DNA from: Sarcophilus harrisii
Lineage: Eukaryota; Chordata; Mammalia; Dasyuromorphia; Dasyuridae
Length of the DNA stretch: 64,000 bases
Assembly: GCF_902635505.1 (NCBI RefSeq)
Contig: NC_045428.1
Coordinates: 433,915,106 to 433,979,105 of the forward strand
Direction: 5' to 3'
Positions 11,319 to 22,934 of the stretch are shown here, piece by piece (position 1 is the first letter of the stretch; every line of letters starts with the position of its first letter). Both the position numbers and the translations under genes were made by a program. The notes beneath the pieces were generated by a model. It was not told the DNA's origin, did not search any database, and saw nothing but the letters and a program-made list of their open reading frames with translations.

Positions 11319-11689
11319 GTAATTAGAAGGCTTTTGTGCATCAAAAAGTCACTCTCATCTTCAACTGCAGGTCATATAACACTTTAATTCAAGGTAATTA
11401 ATCAATCCCATTCTTTCAAAAGACTTATAGAAAATTGTACATTTCTATTTATAAGGCATTGCTAGGGAAACACAAAGCATCATAACGTGTTATTGCTGTT
11501 AGAGATTAGAGTTACAACCCCAACAAATTGATTGGGGGTGGGAGGATAGCTGTGGCTAAGAGTGGACCTGGAACCAGATGAATTAAATTTCAAGCTTATC
11601 TCTCAAGTTTGATCAAGTCATTTAATCTCTGCTTTCTCTACCAGATCATAGAAACTTCACCCTAGAAGTTCACTCCTCTGGACTATTCT

Positions 11690-12025
11690 CACATTGGAAA
11701 CTTCCTCCCATCCTCCGGGCTTCTCCTCCTGATCATTGATTCTTTTCAGACCCTCCATTTGAAGGAGACCACCTAGGTAAATCATTTCTTCGTTCCTCTT
11801 TAGACTGCACTCCTGACTCTGCCCTCAAACCAGGCGCCTTCTGCTACCTCAGTCCCCCTTTTCAATCCCCTTTATGGCTTTTTTGTGTTGTCTTCCTACA
11901 TTATAATGCAAGCTCCCTGAGGTCAAGCACTGTCTTTCTGCTTATTTGTATTCCTAGTCTTAGCACAGTGCCTGTCACACAGTAGGTGTGTTATATAGAT
12001 GCTTGCTGATTTGACTTGATTTAAT
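11690..12025 (+). mobile_element. L2 3' end
   Basis: AATGCAAGCTCCCTGAGGTC, TTGTATTCCTAGTCTTAGCA, CAGTGCCTGTCACACAGTAG and a GCTTGCTGATTTGACTT end identify an L2 3' terminus. Confidence 0.75.
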
Positions 12026-12234
12026 CTTTGTGAGCTCAATTTCTTCATCTTTAAAGATGAAGATAATGTTTAGAGAAACTCTGCAGGAGGAAATTTGAGA
12101 GTTATGAGACCCCCCACCCTTTCATTGCTTTGTGATTCAAGATACACTTGTGCTGATCTCTGCTCCTCACCCTTTGAAAAAGGAAGTCATATAAGATTCC
12201 TATCTAGCTCCCCATCTCAAAATTTGCTGGTGTG

Positions 12235-12432
12235 CAGTTTTTTTCAGTCATCTCCAACTTCATTACTCCATTTGGGTTCTCTTGGAAAACTAGAATGCTT
12301 TGCCAGATACTAGAATGCTTTGCCATTTCCTTATCCAGCTCATTTTACAGAAAAGGAAATTGAGGTAAACAGGGTTAAGTGACTTGCCCAGGGTCGCACA
12401 GCTAGTGGAGTTGGACTTGAAGTGAGGTCCTC
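12235..12432 (-). repeat. RTE-tailed tRNA SINE
   Basis: Antisense copy with TTCAGTCATCTCCAACTTC, CCATTTGGGTTCTCTTGG, the GAAATTGAGGTAAACAGGGT block and CACAGCTAGTGG. A 20-bp unit holding CTAGAATGCTTTGCCA is tandemly duplicated at about 12290-12329, which other copies lack. Confidence 0.85.
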
Positions 12433-12439
12433 CGTTGGA

Positions 12440-12590
12440 AGGACCACAAGCATTTACTGAGTTCTTACTGTGTGCTAAATACTTTTATAGATGTTATCTC
12501 ACTTGATCCACATAATAACCCTGAAAGTTAAATTTATATAGTGGGTAAGACTGGTGCCCTATTCACTGTGCACTCTACCTTCTCATTTCA
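12440..12590 (-). repeat. MIR3/Ther-2 SINE
   Basis: CATTTACTGAGTTCTTACTG, TAGATGTTATCTCACTTGATCC and a head remnant CCCTATTCACTGTGC. It is close to the copy at 14480. Confidence 0.7.
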
Positions 12591-13285
12591 AATTGATATA
12601 TATATGCTAAAATAGTATGTTATATATCAAACACATCTTGGGAAACATAATATATAGGAGTGTTATGGTTCAGTTAATATAATTATTCATTAAAAAATTG
12701 CTCTCATCTTTTGTTATGGGTCTACTCTAGCTCTTGAATTACAGTTCACTAATCAAATTAATCCACTTCAACAAACTTTTGGCAAACCTATTTTCTAGAG
12801 AAATCAGGAGATAGCTGCTATTTACAGAAATGGTAACTATCCAGACTTATTAATAGATTGAGGAACAACCTCCATATTACACTTATCCAGTTTATAGTCA
12901 AAATTCCTTTCAGAAATTTGCAAGACTAAATAAGCTTTTGATCTTGGTTGTCTTAGAAGAACTGAAGCATTTTTAATTAGCAGCAAGGGCAATAACTAGG
13001 GTGAGGTTAAAGACTTAGTGGAAAACATGAAAGAAACTCATTCATAAACTAAAGAAATGCAAGCATATGATAGGATAAAGATGAGAGACAAGGACAGACC
13101 CCCAACCATGTGTGACCAAAAAGAACTAAGGAAAAAAACCCCAAGAATTTCAAAATTATATTTCTAAAGATTGAACAGAATCATATATTTTTGGTAAGGC
13201 TGTAAATACTTTGAAATACAAAATTTTACATCTTGGGTTTTAAGAACAGGATCTTTCCATAGCATTCTATATACTGCTTTCTTTC

Positions 13286-13287
13286 TT

Positions 13288-13349
<62 letters not shown>

Positions 13350-13473
13350 AGGCAATTGGGGTTAAATGATTTGAGCAGGGTCACACAGCTAATAAGTGTT
13401 AAGTATCTGATGCTGGATTTGGTCCTCTTAACTCCTGGGCTAGTATCTATCCACTGTGCTATTTAGCTGCCCC
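13286..13473 (-). repeat. WSINE1-type SINE with 59-base poly(T)
   Basis: An antisense SINE body at 13349-13473 (GAGGCAATTGGGGTTAAATG to TATCCACTGTGCTATTTAGC) carries an unbroken run of 59 T at 13290-13348, the complement of its poly(A) tail. Confidence 0.88.
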
Positions 13474-13474
13474 T

Positions 13475-14479
13475 CTTTTCATTCTTTTTTTTCATATGGT
13501 GCTTTCTACCCACAATTTACTAATTTTATTTTTTCCTTTTTCAATGGTACTTGCAGCTGTGTTATAGCTAAGATTTTTATCAATGCATTATCCTGTCCTT
13601 TTTTGTGGCAACACTTTATTAAGAGAGACACTACAATTACAAGCTTACAAATTCCATGGCAACAGCCAGTTCAGCCTATGTTCTGGAGGTCCCAATTCAC
13701 CCCTGTACATCAATGTACAGCCCATGCCAACAGAGATTGTGAATGCTCTGTAAACAAATGAGACAAACAGGTCTCTCCCTTTCTTCTGGGAAACAAAGTC
13801 TACTTCCTTGACAGCAGTAAACAGTCCTCTGCTACCGTTCCCTCCCCCAGACATCTATTTCCACAATAAATGACCCCAAACATCTCCTGTCCCTCAATAC
13901 TTTACTTCATTCTGGAGAATCCAGGAAACTAGGGCCAGAACCAGATGATTCTGAAAGGACTTTCCTTACCTCTGCTCATTGGAGGTCTCTAACCTGCCCA
14001 ATGCTGAATTTGAACGCATTTTGTTTCTTGGAGTCATGGTGCAAGACCGGAACTCTTTGCCGTCTCTCTAAGGGACCTTAGAATCCAATTGGCTCAAAAA
14101 TAAGTGAGTAGAAATCTGGAATGTAATGGAGAGCCGTAGGCTTGCTCACTAGAGCCGTTGCCCTTTTTCTCTGCTCCAGTGTTTGGCACGTCGCACCTGT
14201 AATTGGAGTGATGTTGTACATCACCTCCCCAGGGACATCGTTAGCATCACATGGGAAGGTAACTGATTCCCATGTGAACCTGGGAGAGGAGGAGGAAGAA
14301 AAATGAACCCTTGAACTGATTTTATTCTTATCGCCCAAGACAGAACTCCCCAGTGCATATAACCTGATTATCTAGCCTTGCCCATTAGGCATTTACTATA
14401 CCCTCCTTGCTTCTACTCCACATCAATAGTCTTTGAATTTCACAAAGAAGGCAGATTGCCTCCAGAGCACAGAGCTAGG
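13475..14479. other. Unassigned, GC-richer, with minus-strand AATAAA
   Basis: About 1 kb that is richer in GC than its surroundings. An AATAAA lies on the minus strand at 13615-13620, and an 86-codon frame is open at 14078-14338 on the same strand. I recognise no protein family. It could be an old retrocopy, an unclassified mobile element or a 3' exon; the sequence does not decide. Confidence 0.3.
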
Positions 14480-14735
14480 AGGAGGAGAAGGACCAGCAGC
14501 ATTTATGTAGTGCTTACTGTGCGCTAAACACTCTTATAGATGTCATATCTCACTTGATCCTCATAACCCTGAAAGTTGTGCTATTATTCACTTTATAGTT
14601 GAGGAAACTGAGGCACACCGACTTGGTGAAGGTCACATAACTAGTAAATGCTTGAGGCTGTATTTGAATGCTGGTCTTCTGGACTCCAATTTCAGTGCCC
14701 TCTATTCACTGCCCCACCCAGTCATCAAGGGTGGG
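14480..14735 (-). repeat. MIR3/Ther-2 SINE, near full length
   Basis: CATTTATGTAGTGCTTACTG, TCACTTGATCCTCATAACCC, GTTGAGGAAACTGAGGCAC and a head remnant CCTCTATTCACTGCCCCACC in correct order. Confidence 0.8.
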
Positions 14736-15083
14736 TATTATAGAGAAACAGATTTTAGCTTAATAGAATAAAGAACAATCTATATGAAAATGAATGATTA
14801 CTCATTAAGTAAAATTCCTTATCACTAGAAGTGTTCCAGCAGAAACTTTTCATTGAATAATAAAAGCTTTTGTTTATATAGCCTCTTTTCCATGCACCTG
14901 TGATTTTATCAGGGTAGGAAGTTCCCAGTGTGAGGAACTCCTACTGCAAAACAGTATTCCCTCTACTATTAATAGTCTTAGAGGGCTGTCTGAGGCACTA
15001 TGAAGTTAGATTATTTGTCCAGCATCATACAGCCAGAATATTTTTAGAGGCTAGGTTCCTGCTTAATATTAATTGCTAGCATT

Positions 15084-15183
15084 GATATATATATATATAT
15101 ATATATAATACATAAATATATATATATATATATATATTTATATACACACATGCATATGTCCATATGTATATGTGTGTGTGTGT
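15084..15183. repeat. (TA)n/(TG)n compound microsatellite
   Basis: Two TA runs followed by CACATGCATATG variants and a TG run. Confidence 0.9.
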
Positions 15184-15204
15184 ATAAGCAAAGTTAGAGA
15201 AACA

Positions 15205-15365
15205 TTTTACAATTACTAACTCATTCAATCCTCACAAGTCTGAGGGGTAGATGTTACTATTATCTTCATTTTTTAAATGACAAAACTAAGGCCTGGAGAA
15301 GTTGTAGCATCTCAAAGGTACAGCTAGTAAGCCAAGATTTGAAACTGGGACTCTCAGAACACCAA
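15205..15365 (-). repeat. MIR3-type SINE fragment
   Basis: TCATTCAATCCTCACAAGTC, ACTATTATCTTCATTTTTTA and AAAACTAAGGCCTGGAG follow the MIR3 order. Confidence 0.65.
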
Positions 15366-15496
15366 ATTTAGTTATCTTAAAAAAAACCCACTATTTGGTA
15401 TCACTTTCAAGGATACTATAGAGAACTTTCATCCATCAGGCAGAAAATTTTACCATAAGATCTCAGAAATAACTCCAAGCATAAGAATTCTGTGTT

Positions 15497-15722
15497 GTTC
15501 TTCAGTCATTTTTTTTTTTCAATCATGAACAATTTGGTTTTTTTTTTCTTGGCAAAGATACTTGAGCGAGTTGCCATTTCCTTCTCCAGTTCCTTTTACA
15601 AGTGAGAAAACTGAAGCAAATAGGGTAAAGTGACCTACCCAGGGTCAGACCTACTGTCTGTAGTTGTATTTGAACTCAGGAAGATAAGACTTCCTCTCAG
15701 GCAAACACTTTATCTACTGTGC
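15497..15722 (-). repeat. RTE-tailed tRNA SINE
   Basis: Antisense copy: TTCTTCAGTCATT, TTCTTGGCAAAGATACTTGA, TTGCCATTTCCTTCTCCAG, then the head with TTTGAACTCAGGAAGATAAG. Two internal poly(T) runs have lengthened its tail region. Confidence 0.85.
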
Positions 15723-15969
15723 CTAATAATATTTATGCTCATCTACTCCTAGCTTTAGGTTGATCTTGTTCAGGTGAAAACTTAATCAGTTCTGCAATAG
15801 GTATTTGATGTTTACTCTCATTTAAACAGATGGGATTTTAAAGGATTTTATTCTTCTAGAGCCTGCATCCTCCTATAATCTAGCCTTGCAATCCTAGTAA
15901 CTGCCAGCAGGTGCCTTGGGTTAAGGTTTATTCCTTATAAGTACTCCTTATAAGGTTTCCATCTTATGC

Positions 15970-16335
15970 TTTTATGTTACAGTATCCAATGCCTGGAACA
16001 TTTTCCCATTTTCATCTCTAGTTATTTAAATTCTTCTTTCTTCCAAGACTGGGATCCAGAAGAGATCATATTTTCCATGAAACCTTTCCTGATTCCCTCT
16101 CCAAAGGGAAGTGATGTTAGTCAGTCAACAAGAATCTCCTAAATGCTTCCTATATGTACTGTGCTTCTCTTCTTTCAGATCATTCTTTATTCCCTCCGTC
16201 CTTAATCATATCCTAAATAGCATTCTCATTAATTCATATTTTTTCTTATCTTCCTGATATAAGTTTCTTGAAGCAGGGACTATTTATCTCATATCCCCAA
16301 TATTAAGCATGATATCTTACACTTAATAGGCTCTC
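15970..16335 (+). mobile_element. L2 3' end
   Basis: ATCCAATGCCTGGAACATTT, CCATGAAACCTTTCCTGATTC, AGTTTCTTGAAGCAGGGAC and CACTTAATAGGCTC follow the L2 3' end; an extra insertion near 16115-16165 looks like L2 in reverse. Confidence 0.6.
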
Positions 16336-16605
16336 TCTGTATTTCTGTGTGTATGTATATATAGATATATTATTAGACATTAATATTAACATAGATTATT
16401 ATATTTTGTATATTGTACATATATTATATATTGTATATAACATATAATCCATTATATTATATGATATCATATTAGTTCAGTTGGCAAGATTAAAAATTGA
16501 GTTCATAGTGGGGTGTCTATCTGTGTTTCTCTTGAAAAGAGGCTGTGAGAATCTTATATATCTGGTGCAGCAGAAAAAGTTTGAGCCATAGTATTGGTAA
16601 GTCTT

Positions 16606-16757
16606 TTTTTCTTTTTTTTTTTGCTGAGGCAATTAGGGTTCAGTGACTTGCCCAGGGTCACACAGCTAGAAAGTGTTAAGTGTCTGAGACCAGATTTGGA
16701 CTCTGGTCCTACTGACTTGAGGGCTGATGCTCTATCCACTGCACCACCTAGCTGCCC
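16606..16757 (-). repeat. WSINE1-type tRNA SINE
   Basis: Antisense, well-preserved copy: GAGGCAATTAGGGTTCAGTG, GGTCACACAGCTAGAAAGTG, CTCTATCCACTGCACCACCT. Same family as 11183 and 13286. Confidence 0.9.
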
Positions 16758-16949
16758 CAGCACTGATAGAGAAGAATTGCATTCTAGGAGGGAATGAGCA
16801 GATATGTGGAAGTCTGTCCCTTGCATGCACATTAGCTGTTTGAGGTTCTTCCCCTTTTCTCAGAGCAGCATGGGTCCTGGGTCCATGGATATCAGCATCA
16901 GTGTGATAGATGCTGCTGACCTCATCTAAGATCCATCTAGGAAGAAGAA

Positions 16950-17395
16950 GAATCCAACTACAGCTGAATTACACTCCTGGTTACAACATCCCAACAAATG
17001 GGTATCCAAAAAGGAGGCATCAACTTTATTCAAGTCAGTCCATTCCACTTTCAGCAAAGTCAGAACTTTCAGGAAGTTCTCCCTGTTATTTAGCTGAAAC
17101 CTGCCTCTTAGCATATTCCCCACCTATGATTCTGACACCATCTTTTGCTCTCTAGGTCAAACTGAACATGCCTAGTTTTTCTTCAACACCACAATTGCCC
17201 TCAAAGCACCCATGGACCCTCTATCTTGTCCCTTTCAGGTTAAACTCCCCCATTTCCTTTAACAGATTTTTTTGTGGCCGTCTCCAGTCTCTGCATCATC
17301 CTTATAAAATATCCTTTGGACCCATTCCAGTTTCCTCTAACCTGAAGGGTCTCTGACCCTTTTACCAGGTATCCCCCTTCTCCTAGACAACATGC
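16950..17395 (-). mobile_element. CR1/L3 LINE 3' end
   Basis: The antisense CR1/L3 tail: CAGTCCATTCCACTTTCAGC, AGGAAGTTCTCCCTGTTATT, AGCTGAAACCTGCCTCTTAG, then AACTGAACATGCCTAGTTTT and CTCCAGTCTCTGCATCATCC. This is the 3' portion just after the RT in the family. Confidence 0.7.
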
Positions 17396-18844
17396 TTTCA
17401 ACCTCTTGCCATGGAATTCACCAGTGAATCAGTGTCACTATAGTAGACCAGGTCTGGCTCAGACTGGTCTAGTAGTTCAGGTAAAGAGATTCAAAACAAA
17501 AGGTAGTTTATTTAGCTAGGTCATGGAAAGGATATTCAGCAAGGATATAGCACTGATCTAGTAGTGAATTGGTTCAATCAGTTTTGGAAAATCCACCAAG
17601 TCTAAGAGGCACTGACTGATCAAAGACTGGTCTCTCCTTTGTCCAAAGGGAACCAGGAAATTACATCAATCAATGATGCTTTAGTTCTGTGTTCATCAAG
17701 TCTCAAAGATGGCTTCTCAGCTTTTTAGAGACAAAAGAATTAGCCTAACCTACGTGGTAGGAGACTCTATACCAGTTGTCCAAATTTCCTCCCAGTGTCC
17801 ACTACTAGAACCTTCCTAGATCTCTTATCTTACCTAATCATGTCCATCTAGTCTCTGGAGCCAGCTTTCTTGCGTCTTCCCTGTCGAATCACTATTTAGA
17901 ACTAGAAAACAGACCGAGTCTCAGAATAGTTTGGACCTGGATCACTACAGCTCTCGTCAGAAGTAACCAGCGGAATAAGTTGGCGAGGCTTGCTCCCCTA
18001 CAAGAAAAAGCTGCAGAGAGAATATCTTTCTGTTTCTAGCTCCCACTAAGTACCTAAATCCTGCCCCCATCAAGTATCAACATATCCCCTGACTTTTCTG
18101 CTGATCTTAGGCTACCGTTCATGGTCTGACAACCCTGCTAGAGACAGCTGCTCTTCCCCCTTTCTGACCTTGGAGATTCCAAAATCTTCCAATTCCCTTC
18201 ATTCAAATATTATTCCAGAGTATACCATCTGCAACCATGAGTTCCAGTCCTGTCTTTCTATGGGAAAAGAGAAATCTTCAGCTGGAAACTAGGTCAGATC
18301 TAAAAATTGATGCAAGGAATTTTCTCACAATTAAACATATCAAGCAACCCATTCTCTTATCTGAAAACTGAATCCATACTGGCTAATCAGTTATTATTTC
18401 CATATTCCATTCATTGAATACAGACACTTGGGAGGAATGGGGTGCTCTTTTTTGATTTCAGAATATTGCACCTGTTTGCTCTCCGCCTCCCAATTTGGAA
18501 AGCTCTTCATTTTTCCTCCAATTGAAAATCAAATCACCTCATTTTGTATGCTGTTTTTTGCCTATTAATCATTTTCTTTTAATTATTTGGTCTTATTTGA
18601 TTGTTTTTAATAAAAAGTCTGTTTCCCTCTGTATTTGAAGTCCAGAGCCAAAGCTGAGGAGGCCCTGCCCCAATGTATTATACAATTGGCATATATTATT
18701 TAATAAATCGACATGCTCAGAAACTCAAATCTTTGTTTCTTTTCTTTCTCCTAACACATATTCCTCATCTTTCTCCTAATACATATTCTTGGGATAAAGT
18801 TTAGTTCTTCCCCTGATGCTGAGATTCTGATTTGTCATCTCATC
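17396..18844. other. Unassigned sequence
   Basis: A 1.45-kb stretch without gene or repeat that I can name. 17395-18020 is compositionally even and may be an old unclassified insertion. Confidence 0.4.
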
Positions 18845-19040
18845 TACTTCACAAAATAAGAATAACTCACATTGGTACAATGCTTTAAAGTATACAAAGT
18901 ATTTTCTTCACAACAATCCTTTGTGGGGAGTATTGTAAATATTGGTATTCACATCTTATAGATAGGATGTGGTCAAGATTGATTAAGTGATCTACTTAAC
19001 TCACTCAATTTAGGTCTTTCCTAACTTCAAAACATTTTCT
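18845..19040 (-). repeat. MIR3-type SINE
   Basis: CACATTGGTACAATGCTTTAA, GTATTTTCTTCACAACAATCC, then a decayed head near CTCTGCACCATTCTGC. Confidence 0.6.
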
Positions 19041-20359
19041 CTGCACCATTCTGCTTTTAAGAGGAAAACTAAAGTTATTCCTGTCCCTAGCCTCTGCAAT
19101 CACCAGTAGTCAAAGAGTTTTTTTTTTCTAAACCTAATTGAATCAGTCTTTCAATTCCTTATAGATAAATTTCCCCTTCAAATTGAAGCTTCTGGGAGAA
19201 AGGACTTAGTGACTGTTTTATAATGAGCCTCAAGGAATCAGCATTAGTTCTTAGGAGGTGAAATAGCTGATTAATCCTCTGGACCATTAAAACAACCAGT
19301 GACAACTGATCTCAAGAAAAATCCTTGAAGTGTTCAGTTTCTTTATTTTCCTGTTCCCTCCATAACATGGTATATTTTAAAATCCAAGTGAACACAGTAA
19401 AAACCATAATTATTCTAGTTTCCTAAAGTTTGAATATAGCTCCAAAGTCATCTAGCATAATTCACTACTTAATGATCCTTTTCATATCATGGAGATTAAG
19501 GACACAATACTCCCTTGAACTGGAAAATCCATGTAAAAATATTTTGGCCCTCCCTTCATACCAGAGAAGTCTGGTTTTATATTTACAATTATTTATTGTA
19601 AAATTTGGGTTGACATTATTCATTATTATTACACATATACTATACACATACTATACACATATACACTATACATTTCTGAGTTTCTAAACTTTTCCTATGG
19701 TGTCTGCTGGCCTTCACATATCTGCAGCATTCACAAAACTTCCCTCAAAATCCCATTTAATATCTTTTGTTGATCTGCAATATATTGAAACTGCTTTGTG
19801 AAAGTGATAACTGTATACTTTCAGGTCTCAGTTACCTCAGCCACCAGAAGGGAAGGAAGAGGTAGAGGCACTGATATAGGGAAATTGACCTCATTACAAG
19901 AAACACAGAAAGTAAAATCAAAATTCAAACTTAAGAAAACTAGTTTTCTGTCCGGAGAAGGGAATATGCCAATGGAGAAGAAACCCTAGGTGATCCTCCT
20001 GGAAACACTGATTAGGGCTTTGTAATCAACCGATTGTGTCTGTTGAACAAAGAGGAGACCAGCTAAATTTAGAGGGATTCATCATCAGAAGATTGCCCAC
20101 TGAGAAATTATTTTCTTTTCAGTCAAAGCAACTCACCTACTAAACCAGGAAAGGATTGCTATTTACATAAGCATATGGAGCATCCAAGTGGTTAAATTCA
20201 GAGATTCTAAAAGCATTAAAATATACATACCAGCACACACATTTATCTATATACATCTCTTCATTTTGTTTGGCTTCTGTTTTTAAGTAGCTTATCTTCT
20301 CTATCAAACAACAAAGTAAATTTTTTTAACTGGTTGGGCAACACCAGGCCAATACTGCC
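19041..20359. other. Unassigned sequence
   Basis: No gene recognised. 19640-19670 holds short ACACATATACT repeats. Nothing else can be supported. Confidence 0.45.
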
Positions 20360-20480
20360 ATTATGAAAACCATTTATTGAGCATTTCCTATGTGCCAGGA
20401 ACGATGCTAGGAACTGGTGATATAAAGATAAAATAAAAAAAAAAAGTCCTTCCCTCAAGGAGCATACATCATATTGGATG
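20360..20480 (-). mobile_element. L2 3' end fragment
   Basis: CATTTATTGAGCATTTCCTATG, TGCCAGGAACGATGCTAGGA and TTCCCTCAAGGAGCATACAT are antisense L2 end. Confidence 0.7.
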
Positions 20481-21994
20481 CTCCTCTTCTAGCTAAATTG
20501 GACTATCATCATTCACAATGACAACACAACTTTTATGTGAAACTTAACTATGATATCATCCTGGCATTTCAAGCTACTGATTTAGCTATACTATGAGCTT
20601 TAGTTAGCTATGGATACAAAATATAAATGAGGATAATAATTAACACAATTAGTTTTTAAGAATCCTAACAACTTAATGCTAAAGGACATAGGCTTAAGAT
20701 CTTTGTTTTTGTTTTGATAAGACACTACTGTTTTGAGATTTGTCAACTCACTACAAAGGAAGGTATAGACAACTCTGTACTATCAGATTTATACATTATA
20801 TAGGAAAAATTGATTTTGGATCTAGCTGTAAGGCAATGATATTGAGGGATCTCATTAATTCATCTCAGACTTGGTAGTATCATAATGTAGAACAGATACC
20901 TTTCTGATGTCTTAAGCTTAAGGATCTGGTAGAATACCTTTCCATCTCCACAGGTACCCTAAATATCACTGGACTAGAATGAAACTTTCTATTCTCAAAT
21001 GGAGCAGGATTTTTTCAGCCAATATTGTGATTCCCTCTTAATCATTTGGACTGAACTGAGAAGAGAGCTTAGGATCACATTCTAATCAGACTCATAGAGA
21101 CATTTCTGGTAGAACTTCCAATATAAATAGACATTCTCAATCTGGAGTATTGGAATAGACTTAAAAGTGTACCCTCAGTCTCCTTAAAAGGAAGTTGCAT
21201 GTGTAGAAATATGTATCTGGTTGGATAAGAAATAGAAAACTAAGTTTTAGGAGTTTGGATCTTGACTTTGCTTTCTGAGTCTCACTTCCTCCTGCCTATG
21301 GTTAAGAACAGTGTATTCCCCTCTCCTTTCCCTTTTGGTGTCTGAGGGAGTGTGACTGGTGATTCCAGTGAAATGTGCTCTCTATCTTCTTTCTGGAAAG
21401 CAATAAGGAAAGTTGTTCCTAAGTGCTGCTTCTATTATTATTCTATCTATTATATATCTATTATTCTCTTCCCTTTTCAGGGAAGAAGAAAATGGCAAGC
21501 TCTTAACTGGTCTCCTTTCTCTCTCTCCCTCCTATTTCATCATCCAAGTGATACCTGTTAACTATGGGTGTCCAAGATACTATCATAACATCTGTTCTCT
21601 TCTTCTATATTACCCACTTGATGATCTGATCAGCTCCCAGCTCCTAGAGATTCAATTATTAACTCTATTTCTAGCAGGTACATGGTGTAAAAATGAGCAC
21701 TAATGAGCGTGGGGAGGAGATGTTTTGCTTCAGAAAGCATTTAGGTAGAAGATTCTGTAGAAAGTACCAGAAAACTTGCAAATTAAAGACATGGTGTATA
21801 TTTTTTCCTACTTTTCTTCAATTTAAGTCTGAATTTTGAAATAATCAGTTCATGATTTATATAGTCAGCTCCAGGTTTTGTTATAACTACTTGTATCAAG
21901 TTTTGGCTACAATATCTGTATGTGTTTGTATGTATGTATGTGTCTAAATATATGTATGTATCTGTGTGGGAATATACTCATTCTGATTTCTATA
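20481..21994. other. Unassigned sequence
   Basis: About 1.5 kb with no supported gene or repeat. Open frames at 21352-21703 have no splice or family support. Confidence 0.45.
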
Positions 21995-22934
21995 TTAACC
22001 GGCTAGTGATGGATGTCCATGTGTAAAGTCAACTTTTGGGTTGTTGAAAAATAGTATTTGCAATGATTAGCAAGTTATCTTGTCAGGGCTATTAAGTCTC
22101 TGCTGACTTCATTTTGTACCCCAAGGCTAAACTTGCCCATTATTCCAATTATATTTTTATTTCCTACTTTAGTATTCCAACCCCTATGGTGATGAATGGG
22201 ACATCCTTTTCTGTTGTTATTTCTAGAAGATGTTGTAGGTCATCATAAAACTGATCAACTTGGGTCTCTTCAGCATCAATGGTTGAAACATAGACTTGTA
22301 TTACCCTACAGTGTTGAGCAATTTGCCTTAAATTCAAACAAATATCATACAATCATTTTTGATACTATACCTCAATACTGCTTTTATCATCCTTTTATTG
22401 ACCATGGGAACTATTCTATTTCTTATAAGGGATTCTTGCCCACAGTGGTATTTATAGTGATCACCTGAATTAAATTTACCTTTTCCCTTCCATTGCTCCA
22501 AGATGTCAATGTTTAATCTTTCTTTCTATCTCTTATTTAACCACATCCAGAACACCTTAGTTCATAAATCTTACATTCTAGGTTCCTACAATTAATTCAC
22601 TGGACTTCCCTTTCATCACCAGACACATCCACAGAGCTCCTTTCAGCTTTGGTGCAGCCACTTCATTGGTTTTGGAGCTTCTTGTACTTGTCTTCTACTC
22701 TTTCTTCTACTCACACAGAAGAGTGAGAACATCATCTTCTGACCTCAGATGCTCATCTTCTGATGTCACATCTGTAACATTTTAATACCGTCCATGGAGC
22801 TTTCTTGATTAAGATGCTGGAGTGTTTTACTCTTTCCTTCTCCAATAGATCACTTTTTGTCAGAACTCTCCATCTTGGATAACCCTGCACAGCATAGCTG
22901 GCAATTTCAATGCAAGTCCCTCACCATGACAAGG
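21995..22934 (-). mobile_element. RTE/BovB-like LINE, 5' region and endonuclease
   Basis: A minus-strand RTE-clade LINE. Its sense direction gives NVRFMN, GKFNSGDHYKYHCGQESLIR, then VIQVYVSTIDAEETQVDQFY and DDLQHLLEITTEKDV, then a shifted GKFSLGVQNE block. These match the BovB endonuclease order (NVRSMN, GEFNSDDHYIYYCGQESL, IQVYAPT, QFYEDLQDLLE, GKFGLGVQNE). Upstream, 22780-22930 looks like the BovB 5' region, with CTATTGGAGAAGGAAAGAGT and ACACTCCAGCATCTT. The reverse transcriptase and 3' end are absent. Several frame breaks show it is dead. Confidence 0.82.

Noticed and set aside
13164-13355. Poly-Lys ORF
   Set aside because: Reads the 59-base poly(T) tail of a SINE in reverse.
13475-14479. 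Old retroviral LTR
   Set aside because: A polyadenylation signal and GC-richer composition fit loosely, but there are no paired ends, primer site or family match.
16606-16757. tRNA gene suggested by A- and B-box words
   Set aside because: These are SINE heads: no cloverleaf closes and the family recurs with poly(A) tails.
22164-22352. Possible host gene of the CFDP2/craniofacial type
   Set aside because: The similarity is to the RTE/BovB endonuclease, and neighbouring frames are broken, so it is a dead LINE.
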